Source: Casp-actino8 sp001510335
GTDB lineage: Bacteria > Actinomycetota > Acidimicrobiia > Acidimicrobiales > Ilumatobacteraceae
Assembly: GCA_027729635.1 (NCBI GenBank)
Contig: JAQCEM010000006.1
Span: forward strand, 1 to 64,000
Direction: 5' to 3'
DNA length: 64,000 nucleotides
The notes beneath the pieces were generated by a model. The model was not told the origin of the DNA and searched no databases. It saw only the letters and a program-made list of their open reading frames with translations. Positions 1 through 6,763 of this stretch are shown here, one piece after another (position 1 is the first letter of the stretch; every line of letters starts with the position of its first letter). Made by a program: the position numbers and the translations under genes.

Positions 1-585
1 GAACAAGTCAGTGATCTGAATGAGATCCTTGAGCAATTTGTCAAGACTCACCACGTGATTTTGGTAGGACATAGTTTTGGGGGAGTTGTGGCTTTGTCGT
101 ATGCCCAACGATTCCCTGATGCAATTGCTGGACTGGTCATCTACGAAAGCCCAATGAGTTGGGAGCCGTGGTGGCCCAAGGATTCAGGTGGAAGCGCAGC
201 GGTTGCTGTAGCAGATGATCCTGAATTCGCTGCTGAGACTTTCATGCGACGCTTTATTGGTCATCGCCGCTGGGAAGCGCTACCAGAGGCAACAAAAATC
301 CAACGCCGATCTGAAGGCGAGGCCTTGGTGGGTGAACTCCGCGATATCCGACGCATCAAACCATGGAACATTGAGCTCGTTCAAGGTCCACTTATGGCTG
401 GGTACGGGTCTCTTTCTAAACCCCACTTACAAGCGGGCGCCGAACTTCTCGGAAACCTTCCGGATTGTCGATCAGTCAAGATTGAAGGCGCTCATCACAA
501 TGCCCATTCTGGATCGCCTGATGAATTCGTTGAACTACTCGTTCAACCGCTCATTCAAAGAGTTGTTCAGGGGACCTGGTCTTGA
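1..585 (+). CDS. Alpha/beta hydrolase, 5' end cut by window edge
   Basis: The reading frame is open from base 1, so the gene starts upstream of the window. The visible part carries the nucleophile elbow GHSFGG (bases about 67-84) of the alpha/beta hydrolase fold, preceded by the hydrophobic strand VILV. Near the C-terminus the segment EGAHHNAH supplies a candidate catalytic histidine. The N-terminal strands and oxyanion region are missing, so the substrate cannot be inferred; small esterases, lactonases and haloperoxidase-like hydrolases share this layout. The last 19 bases overlap the end of the convergent small membrane protein gene. Confidence 0.8.
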   Translation, partial: EQVSDLNEILEQFVKTHHVILVGHSFGGVVALSYAQRFPDAIAGLVIYESPMSWEPWWPKDSGGSAAVAVADDPEFAAETFMRRFIGHRRWEALPEATKIQRRSEGEALVGELRDIRRIKPWNIELVQGPLMAGYGSLSKPHLQAGAELLGNLPDCRSVKIEGAHHNAHSGSPDEFVELLVQPLIQRVVQGTWS

Positions 586-875
586 AGGTCAAGATCAATC
601 GTAAAGCCAAGAACCTTGCACTGAACTTTGCCTATCGACGATTCGGCGTTCGCCTTGGCGCTATCAACGCAATCAGAGATTTCTGAGCGTTGGCTGTAGA
701 TCAGAACACCCAAGGCAAGCGCGACAATCAGCACGATTGATCGAACCATTGCACTTACTGCAAATTTAAAAATAATCAGTCCGATAACGATAGGCAGCAG
801 GGCACCAATTGTTGTGAAGTTCTTTAACTGGGCTTCATTAAAAGCCCACACGCTGAATGAAACGAGGCTGCTCAT
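567..875 (-). CDS. Small membrane protein, function unknown
   Basis: A 102-residue protein with two hydrophobic segments (about residues 22-40 and 44-61), which predicts an inner-membrane protein with a short N-terminus and a C-terminal soluble tail of about 40 residues. The tail contains two cysteines (in SDCVD and QCKV), which could pair if it faces the oxidising side. I do not recognise a family. The gene is divergent from the DUF3151 gene, with about 70 bases between them that must hold both starts. Its 3' end overlaps the hydrolase gene by 19 bases. Length, membrane pattern and lack of a better competing frame support it, but it could be over-called. Confidence 0.55.
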   Translation of the reverse strand: MSSLVSFSVWAFNEAQLKNFTTIGALLPIVIGLIIFKFAVSAMVRSIVLIVALALGVLIYSQRSEISDCVDSAKANAESSIGKVQCKVLGFTIDLDLQDQVP

Positions 876-944
876 GGTTTCAGACTATGCAACTCGCGGC
901 ATGACCGTCGGGCATACCGGTTATTTGGGCGATACCCTGACTGC

Positions 945-1421
945 ATGTCAAGTCCCAACTCTCCTTCGCAAAATCCGATCAGCTTGACTCTCCAAGGTCC
1001 TCCAACCACGGTGATCCCGCTTGAGGACCCAGCAATCCGTCATGAATTGTCGCAAGCACTCGCTGTTGCCGCTGAATCAAGGCGCGAAGCTGTCGCTGTC
1101 GTCGTGAGTAACCATCCGCGTTCACTCATCTCCTGGGCCAATATTGGTGATCTAGGACGGGACAACCTTGAACGATATGCCTACTACCGAATTGGTTACC
1201 ATCGCGGGCTCGATACCTTGCGTCAAAACGGTTGGCGGGGTTCTGGGTATGTGAGATGGAATCAAGAATCCAATCATGGTTTCTTGCGATGCCTTCTTGG
1301 TTTACACAAAATGGCTGAGGCGATTGGCGAAAGCGATGAAGCCGAACGGTGCCACCTTTTCCTATTGCAACTAGATCCTTCAGGAATTCCCAACGATGAG
1401 TTCCCAGCAACCCAGTCATAG
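945..1421 (+). CDS. DUF3151 family protein
   Basis: A 158-residue soluble protein matching the actinobacterial DUF3151 family by recalled sequence pattern: an N-terminal LxGPPxTVIP stretch, a helical TPR-like middle, and the diagnostic block RIGYHRGLDTLRQNGWRG followed by a W...ES/PN.GFLR motif. The family is widespread in Actinobacteria and has no established function. The start ATG at 945 gives the family's normal N-terminus. Its last 26 bases overlap the start of the mobA-like gene, suggesting co-transcription. Confidence 0.85.
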   Translation: MSSPNSPSQNPISLTLQGPPTTVIPLEDPAIRHELSQALAVAAESRREAVAVVVSNHPRSLISWANIGDLGRDNLERYAYYRIGYHRGLDTLRQNGWRGSGYVRWNQESNHGFLRCLLGLHKMAEAIGESDEAERCHLFLLQLDPSGIPNDEFPATQS

Positions 1422-2052
1422 GTTTTCGATAACTGAGGTTCGTGGTTATGTTTTGGCCGGTGGGCAAAGTCGGCGTATGGGTACCGATAAAGCTCTGATT
1501 CCAGTCAACGGTGAAACTGCAGTTGAACGACAGTGTCGATTACTTGAACCCTTGTGCCCGCAAGGAGTCTTTGTTGCCGGAGCCAGATTTGCACCAGCAC
1601 CAGACTTTACGTGGCATGTCATTCAAGATCCGACTCCTGACTTTGGTCCGATCACCGGCATCTTGTCCGCTTTACGCCACGCTCAACGGGGGATAGCACT
1701 CATTGTCGCGGTCGACCTATGGTCGCTAACTCCAGGTACCATGGCGGCTTTAGTACAAGCCATGACCATTCAGAGTGGTTCCGACCAGGGCGATGTCGAG
1801 GAAAATGAGTTTGATCTGAGTTACACCCATAGCGCGACGGATCCAACCTCCATGGGGGCCCAACCTTTGTGCGCGGCATGGCGAGTTGAGACATCGTTGC
1901 CGATTATTGCTAAACAGTTCGACCTAGGCGAACGTTCTGTCATGCGCGCGTGGAGCGATTTACATCGGCACCCGGTATCGGTGCCTGAGTCGCATATCGT
2001 TAACATCAACACCCCTCCTGACATGGAGAATTTTCGACAGGTCAAGGGCTAG
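1396..2052 (+). CDS. mobA: MobA-like molybdenum cofactor guanylyltransferase
   Basis: An NTP-transferase fold protein of 218 residues. The N-terminal signature LAGGQSRRMGTDKA is the nucleotide-binding P-loop of MobA/MobA-like enzymes (LAGGxSxRMGxDKA), and DLWSLTP occupies the place of the metal-binding D(x)P segment. MobA transfers GMP from GTP to molybdopterin. No other moa/moe gene is in the window, so a related nucleotidyltransferase role (for example MocA-like or FbiD-like) is possible. The start at 1396 overlaps the DUF3151 gene; codons nearer the signature could also serve. It is followed 3 bases later by the rhodanese gene. Confidence 0.75.
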   Translation: MSSQQPSHRFSITEVRGYVLAGGQSRRMGTDKALIPVNGETAVERQCRLLEPLCPQGVFVAGARFAPAPDFTWHVIQDPTPDFGPITGILSALRHAQRGIALIVAVDLWSLTPGTMAALVQAMTIQSGSDQGDVEENEFDLSYTHSATDPTSMGAQPLCAAWRVETSLPIIAKQFDLGERSVMRAWSDLHRHPVSVPESHIVNINTPPDMENFRQVKG

Positions 2053-2055
2053 TTT

Positions 2056-2406
2056 GTGAATATGTCCCCGCAGTATTCAGAAATCTCAGTCTCCGATTTT
2101 GCCGAAATTTTCTCACAAGCAGATTCAGTCTTTCTGATCGACGTCCGTGAGACCGATGAATACATCGACGGCCACGTGCCAGGAGCAATTCATATTCCCC
2201 TCAACGAAGTACCGCAGCGCGTCGAGGAGTTTCGTCACCCTCAAGGGGGAGTTACCTACGTGATCTGTAAGGTCGGCGGTCGAAGCGCCAATGCGTGTGA
2301 ATACCTCTCTCAGCACTCCATACAGCTAATCAATATTGCTGGCGGCACCATGGGATGGATTTTGCAAGGTCATGCGATCGTTGAGGGAAGTCAACCTAGT
2401 GAGTGA
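2056..2406 (+). CDS. Single-domain rhodanese-like sulfurtransferase
   Basis: A 116-residue single rhodanese domain. It has the CH2A-like segment LIDVRETDEY, the GHVPGAIHIPL motif, and the active-site loop CKVGGRS, whose cysteine would carry the persulfide. Start is GTG at 2056, or ATG at 2062 two codons on; an AAGGG stretch at about 2043-2048 suits either. It sits between a MobA-like gene and RNase D and overlaps the latter by 8 bases. A sulfur-donor role in molybdopterin or thiolation chemistry is possible from context but not shown. Confidence 0.85.
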   Translation: MNMSPQYSEISVSDFAEIFSQADSVFLIDVRETDEYIDGHVPGAIHIPLNEVPQRVEEFRHPQGGVTYVICKVGGRSANACEYLSQHSIQLINIAGGTMGWILQGHAIVEGSQPSE

Positions 2407-3568
2407 TGAGTCGCCAGTACCTTTTAAATGGATTAATAACGACCATGATCTAGATCTCTTGCTTGATCGTTTGCAATCACAAGATCGCGTCGCTCTCGAC
2501 ACTGAGTTTCATCGCGAGAAGACTTACTTTCCCCGGCTGGCACTGATTCAATTGGCGTGGTTGGACGGAATCGCCATCGTCGACCCGTTGTCATGCGATG
2601 CATCGAAGTTGAAGCGTATTTTCGGACCCCAACATCTCATCATCCTGCATGCAGCCCAGCAAGATCTTGACGTCATGACCCACGCAATGGGCACAGTTCC
2701 GGAGAGAATTTTTGATACGCAGATCGCTGCTGGTTTCCTCGGCTATTCAACACCCTCCCTTGCATCTCTGGTGAATTCAGAACTCAAATTGGTGTTACCT
2801 AAAGGTGACCGTTTGACCGATTGGCTTCGACGACCTCTCACCGACGGGCAAAAGTCATATGCCGCTTCAGATGTGGAGCATCTGTTGGAAATTCATGATT
2901 TGCTCACCGCGAAACTTGAAGAACGCCAGCGATTATCTTGGGCGACCGACGCGTGCGAAGAATTGCGTCAACGCAAAGTTGGTCCAGGCAATCCCGCTGA
3001 TGCGTGGCAGAAGCAAAAGGATGTTCGCGCACTCAAACCCCGCACGCGAGGTGTTTTAGCTGCGTTAGCCGAATGGCGCGAACGACGGGCTATGGCGAGT
3101 GATATACCTCCGCGACAGGTTCTTCCCGACTTAGCACTTCTAGGAATCTCGCAACGTGAACCAGCCAACCTCGCTGATCTTGCGCAGGCCCGTGGTGTGG
3201 ATGATCGTCATACACGAGGTTCCATTGGGCAAGAAATCTTGACCGCAGTCGCTCGTGGCAAAGAGAACCCCATCGAAAACTCGATCACCGAAGGAGAGGA
3301 TGTCGAGCGTCACCTTCGGCCGGCGATCACGTTGATTTCGGCATGGATCAGCGAGGTGGCCCGCCTTGAGCATGTTGATACGGCATTGCTGGCAACGCGC
3401 CACGACATCGTGGCTTTCTTGCGCAAAGATGCGGATGCTCGCCTTCGAGACGGCTGGCGTCACGATCTCATCGGAGATCAACTTGACGACCTCCTCCAGG
3501 GACGAGCGGGACTGTCCTTCGACGGCAAGGGTGGGATCAAGATGATTGCAGCCTCGAGTCCGATCTAG
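2399..3568 (+). CDS. rnd: Ribonuclease D (DEDDy 3'-5' exoribonuclease)
   Basis: A 3'-5' exonuclease of the RNase D family that trims structured RNA 3' ends such as tRNA precursors. The exonuclease domain shows motif I DTE (about residues 34-36), motif II in HAAQQDLDV, and motif III YAASDVEHLL, giving the DEDDy metal-binding set. The C-terminal half should hold the HRDC domain, around LKPRTRGVLAALAEWRERRA and beyond. The start is taken as GTG at 2399, preceded by a GAGGGA Shine-Dalgarno at about 2384, which overlaps the rhodanese stop by 8 bases; a longer in-frame extension to 2336 lies inside the rhodanese gene and is unlikely. Confidence 0.88.
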   Translation: MSDESPVPFKWINNDHDLDLLLDRLQSQDRVALDTEFHREKTYFPRLALIQLAWLDGIAIVDPLSCDASKLKRIFGPQHLIILHAAQQDLDVMTHAMGTVPERIFDTQIAAGFLGYSTPSLASLVNSELKLVLPKGDRLTDWLRRPLTDGQKSYAASDVEHLLEIHDLLTAKLEERQRLSWATDACEELRQRKVGPGNPADAWQKQKDVRALKPRTRGVLAALAEWRERRAMASDIPPRQVLPDLALLGISQREPANLADLAQARGVDDRHTRGSIGQEILTAVARGKENPIENSITEGEDVERHLRPAITLISAWISEVARLEHVDTALLATRHDIVAFLRKDADARLRDGWRHDLIGDQLDDLLQGRAGLSFDGKGGIKMIAASSPI

Positions 3569-3828
3569 TCTCTAGTGCCACAAATCGGTTCGAAAACCAA
3601 CAAAACGCTCGTTTCAGGATGTCTTTGATACTCACGGCACACTTAAAAATCACGAAACAGCCTGAAGTTCCCACAAATAGAGGTCAATTGGTTCTACACT
3701 CGTGAACGCCCTGTCATGTGAGCAATCTCGTGACTCGGTCGAATTTGTGTCGGTGCGTCCTGTTTCAGGCCAGTGCCACCCGAATTCGTAACCATCGCCT
3801 ACCCCTCTCACAAGTTCGGAGCCCTGCC

Positions 3829-4035
3829 GTGAAAAAGGGTCGTCATCGTCGTTTCGAAGAAGCGAGAAAATTGAAGCAAGCAGGCCCTAGCGCCTTTGAC
3901 CTCGGCCTTGGTGGTGGAGAGTCGCAACCGCGTTCTCAAGATGATGAGTACGCAGCCTTAGCTGAAAAGTACGGAGTCGTGTTTGACGATGAAGACGAGA
4001 TTGAGGCTGAGGACGAGGACGACGACCTGGCTTAA
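3829..4035 (+). CDS. Small protein with basic N-terminus and acidic tail
   Basis: A predicted 68-residue protein starting at GTG 3829. The N-terminus is strongly basic (KKGRHRRFEEARKLK), the middle is Gly/Ser-rich, and the last 20 residues are almost all Asp/Glu. The layout resembles the actinobacterial DUF3073 family of short charged proteins, but I am not certain of the match. A longer frame back to 3718 exists, yet that extension is compositionally unlike the core. The 260 bases upstream (3569-3828) hold no other gene I can support. It ends 20 bases before the likely typA start, so the two are probably co-transcribed. Confidence 0.6.
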   Translation: MKKGRHRRFEEARKLKQAGPSAFDLGLGGGESQPRSQDDEYAALAEKYGVVFDDEDEIEAEDEDDDLA

Positions 4036-4055
4036 GCCGGTTGTCCACACCTGAT

Positions 4056-5888
4056 ATGTATACACAACTACGTAATGTCGCGTTAGTCGCGCACGTTGAC
4101 CATGGAAAAACAACTCTTGTGGACGCTCTTTTGCGTGCCACCGGAACTTTCGCGGCCCACCAAGCGGTGGTCGATCGTGTCATGGACTCAAATGACCAAG
4201 AACGTGAGCGAGGTATCACCATTTTGGCCAAAGCTGCCTCGGTGATTTATCAGGACACCAAGATCAACTTGGTGGACACTCCTGGCCACGCCGACTTTGG
4301 TGGAGAAGTGGAACGTGCGCTCACAATGGTTGACGGCATTTTGCTCTTGGTCGACGCGGCTGAAGGCCCACTTCCGCAGACTCGCTATGTGCTGCAGAAG
4401 GCGCTATCGCTCAACCTTCCGGCCATTGTTGTCATCAACAAGGTTGACCGAGGAGATGCTCGTGCTGAAGAAGTTCTCGACGAGGTCTATCAATTGTTCA
4501 TCGACCTCGAAGCCGACGACCACCACATCGACTTTTCCGTCATTTCTGCGGTCGCTCGTGAAGGTCGCACCATGGTCGGTCTCGGAATGCCGGCCCCTGG
4601 CGCTGATCTCTCATCATTGCTTGACACCATTCTCGATCGAATTCCAGCTCCAGGCGGAGACTCAACTGCTCCTCTGCAGGCACTCGTGACAAACCTTGAC
4701 GCATCTGAATACCTCGGACGTTTAGCAATTGGCCGCGTGTACCAAGGAGTAATGCGCAAAGGCGAGAACGTTGCGTTGCTCGAAGAAGAGTTCGCCGAAG
4801 GCCAACCGCCGTTAAAGCGTCGTTTATCGCAGTTGATGGCCTACATGGGTGTCAGTCGTATCGAAGTTGATGAACTTCGTGCTGGCGACCTCTTTGTTGT
4901 CGCTGGTTTCCCCGAAGTTGAAATTGGCGACACGATTGCTTCAACTGAGACTCCGGTAGCTCTTCCACGACTCACCGTTGACGAACCCGTGCTTCGCATG
5001 ACCTTTGGCGTGAATACTTCACCATTTGCCGGACGAGATGGCAAGTACCTTACGAGCCGTCATTTGATTGATCGTTTGAAGAAGGAGGTTCTCGGAAACG
5101 TTTCCATCAAACTGCACGAAACTGACTCAGCCGACGTGATGGAAGTGGCCGGACGCGGCGAACTGCAATTGGCTGTTTTGATTGAAGGAATGCGGCGCGA
5201 AGGTTTCGAACTTCAAGTCAGTCGACCCGAAGTCATTACCAAAGAAGTCAACGGCAAAAAGTTCGAACCACTTGAACGTGGTGTGTGTGACGTGCCCGAC
5301 GAATATGTTGGCGCTGTTACTCAAGCTTTGGCTCCTCGTAAAGGCCGAGTCACCGACTTGCGTTCGGGCGACCCCGGTCGCACCGTCATTACCTTTGAAT
5401 GTCCTAGTCGTGGCCTCATTGGTTTCCGTTCACTTTTGATGACCACCACTCGTGGAACCGCAATGTTGCACCAGAACCATGCCGGTTGGATGCCGTGGTG
5501 CGGAGAATTACCTCATCGTCTCGGTGGCGCAATGATCGCCGACCGTGAAGGAATGGTCACTGCGTATGCGTTGGACAACCTTCAGCTTCGTGGTGAGCTC
5601 TTCGTTGAGCCCGGCGAAAAGACCTACGAAGGAATGGTTGTTGGTGAAAGCGCCCGTGGCGACGAGATGGTCGTAAATGCAGTTCGTGCTAAAGAAAAGA
5701 ACAACATTCGTACGCACAGTCATGATGACGGAGTAAAACTCGCAGCACCACGCATTCACACGCTCGAAACAGCAATTGAATGGATTGCCGACGATGAACT
5801 CGTTGAGGTGACACCGAAGGCAATCCGCGTTCGTAAGCGCTATCTCAACCCCGAGGATCGCAAGAAGGCCTTTAAGAAGGCCAACTAG
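4056..5888 (+). CDS. typA: Translational GTPase TypA/BipA
   Basis: A ribosome-binding translational GTPase of the EF-G-like superfamily, acting in ribosome assembly and stress adaptation. G1 is AHVDHGKTT, the switch II region is DTPGHADFGGEVER, and G4 is NKVD. The rest covers the beta-barrel domain II, the EF-G-like domains III and V, and the TypA-specific C-terminal domain ending in LNPEDRKK. At about 610 residues the length is typical. ATG 4056 (MYTQLRN) fits the family N-terminus; TTG 4041 in the same frame is the alternative. The stop abuts the stop of the convergent Cys-rich gene. Confidence 0.95.
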   Translation: MYTQLRNVALVAHVDHGKTTLVDALLRATGTFAAHQAVVDRVMDSNDQERERGITILAKAASVIYQDTKINLVDTPGHADFGGEVERALTMVDGILLLVDAAEGPLPQTRYVLQKALSLNLPAIVVINKVDRGDARAEEVLDEVYQLFIDLEADDHHIDFSVISAVAREGRTMVGLGMPAPGADLSSLLDTILDRIPAPGGDSTAPLQALVTNLDASEYLGRLAIGRVYQGVMRKGENVALLEEEFAEGQPPLKRRLSQLMAYMGVSRIEVDELRAGDLFVVAGFPEVEIGDTIASTETPVALPRLTVDEPVLRMTFGVNTSPFAGRDGKYLTSRHLIDRLKKEVLGNVSIKLHETDSADVMEVAGRGELQLAVLIEGMRREGFELQVSRPEVITKEVNGKKFEPLERGVCDVPDEYVGAVTQALAPRKGRVTDLRSGDPGRTVITFECPSRGLIGFRSLLMTTTRGTAMLHQNHAGWMPWCGELPHRLGGAMIADREGMVTAYALDNLQLRGELFVEPGEKTYEGMVVGESARGDEMVVNAVRAKEKNNIRTHSHDDGVKLAAPRIHTLETAIEWIADDELVEVTPKAIRVRKRYLNPEDRKKAFKKAN

Positions 5889-6707
5889 TTATTTGCTCTT
5901 TTTCACGGTCAACACGGGGTGGGGAAGAGCAACAGCAGTTGGGCGCTCAAGAGCTTCAACCAAAAGTTCGTACACCTTTACGCCAACCGACTTAATGATC
6001 TCTTCTTTGAGGTACTTGTAGACTGGTTCTTTACCGACGAAAGCATCAGAGTTGTCGGTGCACCACCAATGCAAGTCGGTACCTCCGTCGCCCCAGTCGC
6101 GTCGCTTCCATTCACGTACAACTGTGTTCACCCAACCATTGGTGTCAGTGTGATACTCAAGACGTAGGGGGAGTTGCCAACACACGTTGGGCTTCCAATC
6201 AAGCGGTCGTTCGCCAGCCTCGGTTGCAGCAATATGGAATGCGCATCCGGCTCCGCCTTCAAAACCTGGACGATTCAAGAAGATGCACGCTCCATCGACT
6301 CGTCGAGTCACGGTGTCACCTTCTTTGTTCTTTTTGAGGAAGCCTTTTTTCTTAGACTTATCTTTCATCTGCCAATTTTTGTCGGTGAGTCGAACAACAG
6401 CCTTCACTACGTTGGCAACATCGTCTTCATCAACGAAGTGAGCGCCTTCTGAGCAGCATCCTTGATTGAGTTCTGGAGAAGCGACATCCAAAATGCCCTG
6501 ACATCCTTCTCCAAAAATGCATTTCCACGACGAACGCATGAATGTGGCGTCAAAGATCCATGTCCGTTGCTCCTTTGGATCTTCAAATGACAGCATCTCG
6601 TGCAAATCTTCGTGCCGACCCGACAAACCAGTCACGGGGATCATCTGATGCTTCGTGACAGCTGTTGAATTTGACGTTTTTACTTTGGCGGATTTAGTCA
6701 CACGCAT
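5889..6707 (-). CDS. Conserved Cys-rich protein of unknown function
   Basis: A 272-residue soluble protein with eight cysteines at about positions 63, 69, 84, 85, 141, 155, 176 and 216. They sit in motifs such as CIFGEGCQG, GCCSEGAHF, ACIFLNRPGF, GGAGCAFH, and VCWQLPLR. From memory the same pattern recurs in an uncharacterised actinobacterial family, which suggests a conserved metal or Fe-S site. It is loosely reminiscent of YkgJ/DUF3109-type cysteine-cluster proteins. The N-terminal 20 residues are Lys/Ser/Thr-rich and probably disordered. It is convergent with typA (stops adjacent) and divergent from alaS. No function is established. Confidence 0.75.
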   Translation of the reverse strand: MRVTKSAKVKTSNSTAVTKHQMIPVTGLSGRHEDLHEMLSFEDPKEQRTWIFDATFMRSSWKCIFGEGCQGILDVASPELNQGCCSEGAHFVDEDDVANVVKAVVRLTDKNWQMKDKSKKKGFLKKNKEGDTVTRRVDGACIFLNRPGFEGGAGCAFHIAATEAGERPLDWKPNVCWQLPLRLEYHTDTNGWVNTVVREWKRRDWGDGGTDLHWWCTDNSDAFVGKEPVYKYLKEEIIKSVGVKVYELLVEALERPTAVALPHPVLTVKKSK

Positions 6708-6714
6708 AGGCTAG

Positions 6715-6733
6715 GGGAATAACCCTTATTCCC
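6715..6733. promoter_or_regulatory. Perfect inverted repeat between divergent genes
   Basis: GGGAATAA and TTATTCCC form a perfect 8-bp stem around a 3-base loop, between the start of the Cys-rich gene (6707) and alaS (6764). It could be an operator for either divergent promoter or a hairpin in a leader RNA. No U-run follows, so a terminator is less likely. Confidence 0.4.
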
Positions 6734-6763
6734 ACGATGAACCTTTGGTATCATTTCGGTGTC

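Noticed and set aside
215..604. Second frame overlapping the hydrolase gene
   Set aside because: No recognisable motif, and the overlapping frame carries the GHSFGG nucleophile elbow.
3585..3600. GGTTCGAAAACC, similar to a tRNA T-arm
   Set aside because: No matching acceptor stem, D-arm or anticodon arm can be built around it; upstream sequence is the end of the RNase D gene.
3569..3828. Search for an RNA gene, riboswitch or promoter in the largest gap
   Set aside because: No convincing structure or -35/-10 pair was seen; only the unsupported 5' extension of the small acidic protein runs through part of it.
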